Positions 37,363 through 46,741 of a stretch of 63,631 nucleotides of DNA are shown here, in pieces (the stretch's first letter is position 1; each line of letters starts with the position of its first letter). The notes under the pieces were generated by a model. It was given only the letters and a program-made list of their open reading frames with translations, had not been told where the DNA came from and ran no database searches. The position numbers and the translations under genes are program-made. The stretch is from Phycisphaerales bacterium (GTDB lineage: Bacteria > Planctomycetota > Phycisphaerae > SM23-33 > FEN-1343). The stretch is taken from the NCBI GenBank assembly GCA_003171335.1, contig PMYD01000006.1, positions 1 to 63,631 of the forward strand. The letters are read 5' to 3'.

Positions 37363-37390
37363 AGTATAGCAATCGACTCATCTTGGTCAA
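37363..37390 (-). promoter_or_regulatory. Promoter of the toxin-antitoxin pair
   Basis: On the minus strand, TTGACC (37390-37385), a 16-base spacer ending in TGC, and TATACT (37368-37363): a good -35 with an extended -10. The -10 ends 15 bases before the toxin ATG, so the mRNA leader would be very short. It can also drive lpd. Confidence 0.75.
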
Positions 37391-37396
37391 ATTGCC

Positions 37397-38926
37397 TTAG
37401 CGCACTTTATTCTCCAGCAATTCCTTCAGACGTGCCAAGAACCTGGCTGCGCTGGCCCCATCGACGACGCGGTGGTCGCAACTGAGCGTCACGGTCAGCC
37501 GCCTGCCAGGCTGGATGGCGCCGTTCACAACGACGGGTTCTTCGTGCACCGCGCCGACGGCCAGGATGCTCGCCTCGGGCGGATTGATGATGGCGCTGAA
37601 ACGCTCGGCGCCGAACATGCCCAGGTTGCTGATGGTCATCACGCCGTTGCCGGCGTTGTCGACCCGACCGGCGCGGGCCGCTTCGACCAGTCGGCGCATG
37701 TGGGCGGCCGTCTGCTCCAGCGTGAGTTTCTCGGCCGCCTCCACGATTGGCACCACCAGCCCATCTTCCATCGCGATGGCCACGCCGATGTTGGCAGAGG
37801 GATATTCGGCGTACTGCCCGCCCTCCAGCCGGCGGCGAAAGGCGGGGAACTCCATGAGCACCGCCGCACAGGCGTGCAGGATGACATCGTTGACGCTGAG
37901 GGGATACTTGGCCTTCTCCTGCCGGTAGAAATCCATCATCGGCGCGGCATCGAGCGTCAGCTCAATATAGAAGTGCGGCACCGTCTGCTTCGATGTGGTC
38001 AGGCTGCGGGCGATGGCCTTGCGAATGCGGCTGAGCGGCCGGCGAATGACGTTATCCGCTCCGGCGGCAGCGGCGCCGGCGGGCGCGGCGGCCGGCACAT
38101 CCGTGGACAGGATTCGCCCCTGCGGCCCGTTGCCTGGGCCTAACGTGCCAAGCTCAATACCGCGCGATTCGGCGAGCTTTCGTGCGGCGGGGGAGGCCTT
38201 AATTCGGCCGGCGCTGGCGCCAGGGGCAACGGTGGCGCCGCTGGAAGGACTGGTCCGCGCGCTGCCGCTTGTCCGCGCTGTCGGCCCTGGTTTTTCCGCG
38301 GGCCCCGCCGGTGCGGCCGCGGGAACTGCGCCTTGGGCCTGGAGGAAACTCTCCAAATCCGCTTCACTTTCGGCCAGATACGCCACGGGCGTGAGCACGG
38401 CGGCCGATTGGCCCTCGGCGGTGATGATTCGTGCCAGCCGGCCGGCGGCATCGGCTTCAACTTCGACGACGGCCTTATCCGTCTCGACCTCGTACAGCAC
38501 TTGGCCCTTGTCGACGCGCTGACCCACGTTGACGCGCCAGGACACGATGGTGCCTTCCTCCATCGTGTTGCCGGCCTTGGGCATCAGGATGGGAATTACG
38601 TTGGATGCGGCCGCGGCGGCCGGCACTTGCGGCGTGCCGACATTGGTCTGGGAAGTGGCGGCCTTGGGAGTCGCCTGGGTGGCGGCTTCTTCCATCCCGG
38701 CCAGTCGGGCAATGGCTTGGCCCACGGCAACCGTTTTCCCCGCCGTGGCCACAATCTCCGCTATTCTTCCGGCGGCCGGCGATTGAATCGCCACCACGTC
38801 GCGCCGGGTTTGGGCCTCGGCGATCACCTCGCCTGCAGCAACCGTTTCGCCGAGCTGCTTGAGCCAGCGAACGATCGTCGCATCAGTCATTCCCTTGACC
38901 GCCTCGGGCAGCGTCAATGTTTGCAT
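37397..38926 (-). CDS. Dihydrolipoamide acyltransferase (E2) with two lipoyl-type domains
   Basis: 509 residues: lipoyl-like domain 1 (1-78), lipoyl domain 2 (about 110-185), Pro/Ala linker, peripheral subunit-binding domain (IKASPAARKLAESRGIELG), and the catalytic domain ending with the active-site DHRVVDG. Domain 2 has lipoylatable Lys151 in ETDKA. In domain 1 the equivalent residue is Arg42 (QTRRDVV), so it cannot be lipoylated. It is the core of a pyruvate or branched-chain 2-oxoacid dehydrogenase complex with the E3 downstream and the fused E1 across the divergent regulator. It is transcribed from a promoter overlapping a candidate operator. Confidence 0.92.
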   Translation of the reverse strand: MQTLTLPEAVKGMTDATIVRWLKQLGETVAAGEVIAEAQTRRDVVAIQSPAAGRIAEIVATAGKTVAVGQAIARLAGMEEAATQATPKAATSQTNVGTPQVPAAAAASNVIPILMPKAGNTMEEGTIVSWRVNVGQRVDKGQVLYEVETDKAVVEVEADAAGRLARIITAEGQSAAVLTPVAYLAESEADLESFLQAQGAVPAAAPAGPAEKPGPTARTSGSARTSPSSGATVAPGASAGRIKASPAARKLAESRGIELGTLGPGNGPQGRILSTDVPAAAPAGAAAAGADNVIRRPLSRIRKAIARSLTTSKQTVPHFYIELTLDAAPMMDFYRQEKAKYPLSVNDVILHACAAVLMEFPAFRRRLEGGQYAEYPSANIGVAIAMEDGLVVPIVEAAEKLTLEQTAAHMRRLVEAARAGRVDNAGNGVMTISNLGMFGAERFSAIINPPEASILAVGAVHEEPVVVNGAIQPGRRLTVTLSCDHRVVDGASAARFLARLKELLENKVR

Positions 38927-38933
38927 TTTTGGT

Positions 38934-38994
38934 CTCTATTCTGAAACGGCAAAGAATCCACTTTAAGAATAGAGCCATCTAGTTCACCAGTCAA
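38934..38994 (-). promoter_or_regulatory. E2 promoter with overlapping inverted-repeat operator
   Basis: Minus-strand promoter TTGACT (38994-38989), 17-base spacer, TATTCT (38971-38966). A 9-bp inverted repeat, CTCTATTCT at 38934-38942 and AGAATAGAG at 38966-38974, has one half over the -10 and the other in the leader just before the E2 ATG. The neighbouring divergent DeoR-family gene is the obvious candidate binder. The two half-sites are 23 bases apart. Confidence 0.7.
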
Positions 38995-39023
38995 TCACAA
39001 ATAAGCAAAAGTATTGCATAATA

Positions 39024-39887
39024 ATGTTGCAATCTATCGAATCTGATGCAAGAATACATAAGATGCTGAATAATTTCCGCAATTCCGGGTCCGCACCTCG
39101 CTCGTCCACGCGACAGCGCCGGGACCGCATTCTTGCGGAACTATATCAGCAGAAAGAGATTACGGCATCGAAGCTGGCCGAAGTTATCGGCGCCTCCCAG
39201 GCGACCGTCCGCCGGGACCTTCACGCGATGGCCATCGCCGGGCAGCTGGAGTTGGTTTACGGCGGCGCGACATTGCCGCGAAAGAGCGACTTTTCGTTCC
39301 GCTCCAAGGCCCAGCGCAATGTGGAGGCCAAGCGGATCATCGGCCGCCTGGCGGCCGAGCGAATCCAGGATGGAGATCAGGTTTTCGTCGACTCGGGCAC
39401 CACATGCTTTGAAACGACGCCCTACCTGAACCGCAAGCGAGACCTGTGGGTGATCGCCAACTCCGCCCGGCTGGCGCTCGAGCTGGACTCCCCCAATGTC
39501 AACGTCATCATGCTCGGCGGCCAGTACCGCCCTGACCGCATGGATACCATCGGCCCCCTGGCGACAGCCGCACTGGAGCGGCTGCGCGGGTACCTCGCGG
39601 TGATCGGCGCCGACGGGCTGTCGATGGAGTTTGGCCTGACGGCCAGCGACATCGAGAGCGCGCACCTGTTCGGCCTGGCGGTCCGCAACGCCCGGGCCAC
39701 GTTGCTGCTGGTTGATCACAGCAAGTTCCTGGCCCCCTCCTTGTGCCGGATCGTCGAGTGGGACCGCATCTCGCAGGTCATCACCGACCGGCCGCCGCCG
39801 GGCGAGTGGGCTGAGTTTCTCCATCAGCGCAATATCGAAATCATTACTCCATCCCAGGACGTTGTTCTTTCGGAAACAAAGGCGTAA
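39024..39887 (+). CDS. DeoR-family transcriptional regulator
   Basis: 287 residues from 39024; an ATG at 39063 (dropping 13 residues) is equally possible and neither has a strong ribosome-binding site. N-terminal DeoR winged helix (RRDRILAELYQQKEITASKL, then ATVRRDLHAMAIAGQLELVYGGA), then the phosphosugar-binding DeoRC domain with VFVDSGTTCFETTPYL, VIMLGGQYRPD and IGADGLS. Such proteins usually repress sugar-catabolic genes and sense a phosphorylated sugar. It is divergent from E2-toxin/antitoxin-lpd and upstream of E1, so it probably controls this dehydrogenase locus. Confidence 0.88.
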   Translation: MLQSIESDARIHKMLNNFRNSGSAPRSSTRQRRDRILAELYQQKEITASKLAEVIGASQATVRRDLHAMAIAGQLELVYGGATLPRKSDFSFRSKAQRNVEAKRIIGRLAAERIQDGDQVFVDSGTTCFETTPYLNRKRDLWVIANSARLALELDSPNVNVIMLGGQYRPDRMDTIGPLATAALERLRGYLAVIGADGLSMEFGLTASDIESAHLFGLAVRNARATLLLVDHSKFLAPSLCRIVEWDRISQVITDRPPPGEWAEFLHQRNIEIITPSQDVVLSETKA

Positions 39888-39888
39888 G

Positions 39889-40036
39889 CACAAAGATCAC
39901 GAAGATCACAAAGAACACGAAGGAAGAAAACCGGTGAAAGACAAAGAGACCAAGTTGGAATTCCGGCCTTTACCCTCGGGCCGTTTTCTTTCTTTGTGCC
40001 CTTTGTGCTCTTTGTGCCCTTCGTGTTCTTGCCGTT
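39889..40036. repeat. CACAAAGATCACGAAG inverted-repeat element, copy 2
   Basis: A left arm of CACAAAGATCACGAAG-type heptads (39889-39925), a centre containing AATTCCGG, and a right arm of CTTTGTG/CTTCGTG heptads (about 39988-40033). It lies between deoR and the E1 gene, leaving only about 28 bases before the E1 start, so E1 transcription must cross it or begin inside it. Same family as 34941-35137. Confidence 0.8.
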
Positions 40037-40061
40037 GAATTAGCAACAGGAGTGTACCGTC

Positions 40062-42533
<2,472 letters not shown>

Positions 42534-42543
42534 CGCGCCAGGC

Positions 42544-43182
42544 TTACCAGTCAGCGCCGCCGCGGTGATTGGCGTACAGGGTGCCGGTCTTGATGTTGAA
42601 ATACCAGCCGGAGGAGCCGTCAAATTTGGGCGGCATCGTGCCCCCGGTGACCTTGGCGGCGGCGGGGCCGGACAGGAAGACGTTGGGCGGCATCTTGTCC
42701 ACGTACGGGCCGCAGCGGGCGCTGTCGGCCGTGGTGCCGTGGACGACGCCGTAATAGTCCGTCGGCCTGGTCAACTGGGCCACGAACAACTTGCCGTCAA
42801 AGCGGCCGACGGAGGTGAGGCCGGGCGTGCCGGCGTGCTGAATGAGGTAAGCCGAAACCTGCGCGCGGAGATGCGCCAAGTCCCTCGTCATCGCCTTCCG
42901 TTTGCGCGCCAGTTCCGCGGGGCTCAGGTTTGAGGCGGCGCCGGCGGTAGCCGCGGCGGCCGACGGTGCGGCAGGTCGGCTTGCGGTCGGGGCTGGGATC
43001 AAAGGCGCCGCCACCTGGGCCGGCCGGGTCGTCACAACGACTACGCTGGATCTGGCTGCCGAGCGTGTCAAGGAAGCGTCCGGGCTCGCCGCCGCCGAAG
43101 CCTTGGCGGGCAGCCCCGTCAAATCGCCGCTGCCGGACAGCAGCCACCAGGTTGCGACGGCCGTCAACAGCAGGCCGGCCAC
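42544..43182 (-). CDS. Membrane-anchored hypothetical protein, probable frameshift at N-terminus
   Basis: 212 residues from a GTG at 43182. The visible start cuts into a hydrophobic helix (VAGLLLTAVATWWLLSG); the in-frame codons just upstream read KYYLWI but are preceded by TAA. An ATG at 43207 in the other frame reads MLK, and removal of one A from the AAAAA run would join it to YYLWIVAGLLLTAV, a perfect anchor. A Ser/Ala/Pro linker leads to a periplasmic domain resembling the globular part of pseudopilins (LRAQVSAYLIQHAGTPG, WYFNIKTGTLYAN). Function unknown; perhaps a pseudopilin-like protein outside the gsp operon. Tail-to-tail with the E1 gene. Confidence 0.65.
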   Translation of the reverse strand: MAGLLLTAVATWWLLSGSGDLTGLPAKASAAASPDASLTRSAARSSVVVVTTRPAQVAAPLIPAPTASRPAAPSAAAATAGAASNLSPAELARKRKAMTRDLAHLRAQVSAYLIQHAGTPGLTSVGRFDGKLFVAQLTRPTDYYGVVHGTTADSARCGPYVDKMPPNVFLSGPAAAKVTGGTMPPKFDGSSGWYFNIKTGTLYANHRGGADW

Positions 43183-43331
43183 GATCCATAGGTAGTATTT
43201 TTAACATACTGACCCCATCATCCGGTTTACCTGCAGCATCTCCTTAGGGCCGTTATCGGCTGGAAAAAAGGATCGCTGAAGCGACAAACGAAGGGGAAAG
43301 GCGCTCGCTCTTCAGTCTTGCTCTGTTCGAT

Positions 43332-43520
43332 TCAGTGCGCGTGCGCCGCTTTGGGCCAGGGCCGCGTAGACGGCCGGCGGCACGAGTCCTCCTCCCGCAC
43401 GTTCAGCCCGTACGTCTCGCTGAACATGCGCCTGGCCGCCTCGCAAATGAACGGCTCGCTGTCGCACAGCACGCCGTCCATGTCGAAGATCACACCGAGC
43501 AGCTTTCGTCCCGACTTCAC
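43332..43520 (-). pseudogene. Truncated HAD-superfamily phosphatase (beta-phosphoglucomutase-like)
   Basis: 62 codons holding only the start of a HAD enzyme: KLLGVIFDMDGVLCDSEPF with catalytic Asp13 and Asp15 and the beginning of the cap domain (CEAARRMFSETYGLNVREED). The sequence then runs into unrelated residues (SCRRPSTRPWPKAAHAH) and stops, about 150 residues short of the family. Motifs II-IV are absent. It starts 28 bases after the inositol-3-phosphate synthase stop, so it was probably a co-transcribed phosphatase that has been cut by a deletion. Confidence 0.75.
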
Positions 43521-43547
43521 GTGTAAACCGTTTACGCTGCGTTATGT

Positions 43548-44720
43548 CTAGGCCATTCTCGCCGGCAGGGCGCTGCGCACCTTGGCGGCGGGGGCGGGCG
43601 TAGGCTCGTAATGCGGCTCAACGCCGTTGGTGATGAACGTTTCGAGCATCTCGCGGGCCTTGGCATCGGTGAACTGGCGCGGCGGGTGCTTCATGGTGAA
43701 GGCGCTGACGGCCTCCAGCGGGCCGGACAGCCCGCGCTGGCGCGCCAGCTTGCAGCAGCGGATGGCGTCGATGGTCTCGCCGGCCGAATTGGGCGAATCC
43801 TCCACCGACAGCCGCGCTTCCAGGTTCAGCGGCACCCCGCCGAAGCCCTTGGCCTCGATCCGCAGGAAACAGACTTTATTGTCCTTCTGCCACGGCACGT
43901 AGTCGGCCGGGCCGATATGCACCTGGTCAGCCGGCAGCGGCACGCCAAGCTGCGACTGCACGGCCTCGGTCTTACTAATTTTCTTGCTGCCCAGGCGGGT
44001 CCGCTCCAGCATGTTCAAAAAGTCCGTGTTGCCGCCGGTGTTGAGCTGATACGTGGCTGTGATCCTGGCCCCGCGCTCTTCCATCATGCGGGCCAGCACG
44101 CGGTGGGTGATGGTCGCGCCGACCTGGGCCTTGATGTCGTCGCCCGCGCACGGGATGCCCGCGTCAGCAAAGCGCTGCGCCCAGGCGGGGTTGGAGACGA
44201 TGAACACCGGAATGCAGTTGATCAGGCTGACGCCCGTGGCCAGGCAGCATTCGGCATAGAATTCCGTCGCCTGCTGCGAGCCGACGGGCAGGTAGTTCAT
44301 GACGATTTCCGTGCGCGTGTCGCGCAGCAGCTTTTCCACATCCTTGCGCGTGGCCGACGGCCCCTCGGCCACTAAAAACCGCTGGTCGACGGGATAGTCG
44401 GCCATATGCGGCGCTACGCCATCCAGCAGGTTGCCCATGCGCACGGTGATGGGGCTCTTGAAGCGGTCGAAAAAGACCTTCGTGTTGTTAGGCTTGGCGA
44501 AGATCGCCTCGTGCAGGGGCTTACCCACCTTGCGGGCGTCGATATCGAAAGCGCCGACAATCTCGATGTCCCCGGGGGTATAGCCGCCCAGATCCGGGTG
44601 CGCCAGCCCCACAGCGGAGGTGTCGCCGGCGGCAAGCTGGTCGGCGTAGTAATAAATGCCCTGGATCAAGGAAGAGGCGCAATTCCCCACGCCCACGATA
44701 GTCACGCGGATCTTGTCCAT
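43548..44720 (-). CDS. Inositol-3-phosphate synthase (actinobacterial/archaeal type)
   Basis: 390 residues, start 44720 with GGGGTG upstream. NAD-binding VTIVGVGNCASSLIQG at the N-terminus, then GAFDIDARKVGK, EIVMNYLPVGSQQATEFYAE and the conserved GDDIKAQVGATITHR with the catalytic Lys, followed by NTGGNTDFLNM and KDNKVCFLRIEAKGFGG. It cyclises glucose 6-phosphate to 1L-myo-inositol 3-phosphate. The truncated phosphatase just downstream may once have been the next step or an unrelated phosphatase. Inositol would feed phospholipid or solute synthesis; the product fate is not shown. Confidence 0.92.
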   Translation of the reverse strand: MDKIRVTIVGVGNCASSLIQGIYYYADQLAAGDTSAVGLAHPDLGGYTPGDIEIVGAFDIDARKVGKPLHEAIFAKPNNTKVFFDRFKSPITVRMGNLLDGVAPHMADYPVDQRFLVAEGPSATRKDVEKLLRDTRTEIVMNYLPVGSQQATEFYAECCLATGVSLINCIPVFIVSNPAWAQRFADAGIPCAGDDIKAQVGATITHRVLARMMEERGARITATYQLNTGGNTDFLNMLERTRLGSKKISKTEAVQSQLGVPLPADQVHIGPADYVPWQKDNKVCFLRIEAKGFGGVPLNLEARLSVEDSPNSAGETIDAIRCCKLARQRGLSGPLEAVSAFTMKHPPRQFTDAKAREMLETFITNGVEPHYEPTPAPAAKVRSALPARMA

Positions 44721-44855
44721 GGTCACCCCGGCACTGATGGCAGAACCCAATCCTGCCGGCTCTCCAAAAAGATGTTACCCGAATTCACTGCCCGCTGCAT
44801 GGCAGCCGCAAGACGCGCGAGCCGGCGGCGGCCATGCCAAAACGTTAACCACTTA

Positions 44856-44884
44856 AGCTTACACCGCTTGGCTCGGTACCACAA
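44856..44884 (-). promoter_or_regulatory. Candidate promoter for inositol-3-phosphate synthase
   Basis: Minus strand TTGTGG (44884-44879), 17-base spacer, TAAGCT (44861-44856), 136 bases before the ATG. Both hexamers are imperfect. Confidence 0.35.
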
Positions 44885-44937
44885 GGGGCTTTTGGGACCG
44901 GGCAGCGACAAGTCTCGTGTGAGAGTCAAACTCGGCC

Positions 44938-45179
44938 CAATTGCCAATTGCAGAATTGCAAATTGCAAATTGAAGAGGACTTGACGGGTTTGCATGTTTC
45001 TTTCCCTGGGGGGGGTGCCACGGCTGTCTTCAGCCGTGCGCTCACGCTTTCCGGGCACGCGGCAGGTCCGGCGGAAGCCTGCCGGCCCCTCGTCTGCCGT
45101 GGTGCGCACGGCGCACGGCTGCGGACAGCCGTGGCACCCCCGGAGCTTCTTCAATTTGCAATTGGCAATTCGCAATTCC
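44938..45179. repeat. Multi-level nested inverted repeat (AATTGC outer, GTGCCACGGCTG inner)
   Basis: The outer arms are AATTGC-rich: CAATTGCCAATTGCAG...AAATTGAAG (44938-44976) against CTTCAATTTGCAATTGG...AATTCC (45147-45179). Inside them GGTGCCACGGCTGTC...GCCGTGCGC (45014-45041) pairs with GCGCACGGCTG...CAGCCGTGGCACC (45111-45138). Inside that GCACGCGGCAG pairs with CTGCCGTGGTGC, and at the centre GGCAGGTCC...GCCTGCC forms a further hairpin. It occupies half of the 509-base gap before the mannitol dehydrogenase gene; the other half shows nothing but a candidate promoter. Confidence 0.85.
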
Positions 45180-45229
45180 CTCCCCCACAATGCCGCCTTT
45201 GTCGTGATGAACCAAACAGGACAGATGCC

Positions 45230-46408
45230 ATGAAGCGGATTGTGCAGTTCGGGGCCGGCAATATCGGCCGGTCGCTGGTGGGCCAGCTTTTCGCCACGGC
45301 CGGGTACGAGGTGATCTTTGTCGACGCCGTGAATTCCCTTGTCGAGGCTTTGAATACCCGGGGCGGCTATGACGTGATCATTAGAGATGATCTGCCAGGG
45401 GCGCCCGACAAGATTCATGTGGAAAACGTCCGGGCGATCGTAGCCCATTCCAGTGGTGCCGTGGTGTTCGCCGTATCCCAGGCGGACGTGGTAGCCACGG
45501 CCGTCGGCCCCGCCGTCTTGCCGAAGCTGGCCCCCGTGATCGCCGGGGGCATCCTGGCCCGCAACGGTCGGCCGCTCTCCATCATCCTGTGCGAGAACCT
45601 GCGCGGCGCGGCCGACATGATGCGCCGAAAGCTCGCCGAGATTCTGCCGGCGGGGTTTGACTTGTCGCGCGTGGGTCTGGTCGAGACCAGCATCGGCAAG
45701 ATGGTGCCCATCATGCCGGCGGCCGTGGTCGCGGCCGATCCCTTAGTCATCTGGGCCGAGGCGTATAACCAGATCATCGCCGACCGGGCCGGCTTCGTGG
45801 GCGAGGTTCCCGTCGTGGCCGGCTTGGTGCTCAAGGACAACTTTGCCGCGTACGTCGATCGCAAGCTCTTCATTCACAACCTCGGCCACGCCACGGCCGC
45901 CTACCACGGGCATCTGGCCGGCAAGCATTTCATTCCGCAGTGCGTGGCGGACCCGGCGATTCGCGCGGCCGCCCGGGCGGTCATGTGGGCCTCGGCCACC
46001 GCGCTGGTCGCCCGCTACCCCACGGAATTCAACGCCGCCAACCAGCAGGAGCACGTGGACGACCTGCTGCGGCGGTTTGGCAACGTGGCCTTGAACGATT
46101 CGGTGTATCGCGTCGGCCGCGACCTGTATCGCAAACTCGCCCCGGATGATCGCTGCATCGGCGCGCTGCGGCTGGTCCAGTCCACCGGCGGCGATATCGC
46201 GCCCATCTGCCGCACCATCGCCGCGGCGCTGCGGTTCAAGGGACGCGATGAGGCCGGCCGAATGTTCCCCGCCGATGAGAAATTCCAGAAGGAACTGGCG
46301 GCCAGGGGACCTGAGGCGATGCTGGCGGATGTATGCCAATTGCGCCCGCCGGCCGATGTCCGGGCCGTGGCGGAAATCCTCAGAGGCTACACGCAAATAA
46401 AGCCGTAA
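45230..46408 (+). CDS. mtlD: Mannitol-1-phosphate 5-dehydrogenase-like polyol dehydrogenase
   Basis: 392 residues, within range for the family. NAD-binding FGAGNIGRSLVGQLFATAGY, the middle motifs ILCENLRGAADMMRRKL and VGLVETSIGKMVP, and the catalytic-domain KLFIHNLGHATAAYHGHLAG match the long-chain mannitol dehydrogenase family, MtlD branch. It interconverts a hexitol phosphate and ketose phosphate with NAD. The start at 45230 follows CAGGA; longer readings enter the repeat. The EIIA at 143 is too far away to imply a transport link. Its stop region is duplicated together with the following repeat. Confidence 0.85.
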   Translation: MKRIVQFGAGNIGRSLVGQLFATAGYEVIFVDAVNSLVEALNTRGGYDVIIRDDLPGAPDKIHVENVRAIVAHSSGAVVFAVSQADVVATAVGPAVLPKLAPVIAGGILARNGRPLSIILCENLRGAADMMRRKLAEILPAGFDLSRVGLVETSIGKMVPIMPAAVVAADPLVIWAEAYNQIIADRAGFVGEVPVVAGLVLKDNFAAYVDRKLFIHNLGHATAAYHGHLAGKHFIPQCVADPAIRAAARAVMWASATALVARYPTEFNAANQQEHVDDLLRRFGNVALNDSVYRVGRDLYRKLAPDDRCIGALRLVQSTGGDIAPICRTIAAALRFKGRDEAGRMFPADEKFQKELAARGPEAMLADVCQLRPPADVRAVAEILRGYTQIKP

Positions 46409-46413
46409 CAGCT

Positions 46414-46721
46414 TGATCGTGGCGCCACGGCTGCGCTGTGTGCAGCCGTGCGCTGTGGGTCCAAAACCTGTTGAAGGACTCGATGGAATCCGCAGGACCT
46501 CGCGTCTCATCGTGGGCACAGCGCACGGCTGCAAAAGCCGCAGCCGTGGCACCAGGGCAAATGAAGCCGCAATCAGCCTGATCGTGGCGCCACGGCTGCG
46601 CTGTGTGCAGCCGTGCGCTGTGGGTCCAAAATCTGCTGGAGGACCCGGTGGAATCCGCAGAACCTTGTGTTTCATCGTGGGCACAGCGCACGGCTGCAAA
46701 AGCCGCAGCCGTGGCACCAGG
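46414..46721. repeat. Tandem duplication of a GTGCCACGGCTG hairpin element (165-bp period)
   Basis: Two copies (46414-46578 and 46579-46721). Each has left arm CACGGCTGCG...GCAGCCGTGCGCTGTG and right arm CACAGCGCACGGCTGC...GCAGCCGTGGCACC enclosing a unique centre. The centres have diverged by about ten bases, so the duplication is not recent. The duplicated block also covers the last codons and stop of the upstream gene (GCAAATAAAGCCGTAACAGC versus GCAAATGAAGCCGCAATCAG). It fills the 333-base gap. Confidence 0.85.
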
Positions 46722-46741
46722 AATTCATTCTGAAGCCCTTG

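Noticed and set aside
34905..40038. Reading frames coding HKDHEEHKG-like peptides at 34.9 and 39.9 kb
   Set aside because: They come from the CACAAAG/CACGAAG repeat arms, which read open in several frames on both strands; no start with a ribosome-binding site and no domain.
43208..43320. Possible c-di-GMP-type riboswitch upstream of the 42544-43182 gene (CTAAGG ... GGTAAACCGG on the minus strand)
   Set aside because: The conserved GACGCAAAGC core and the expected three-stem layout are not present; only a few bases are reminiscent.
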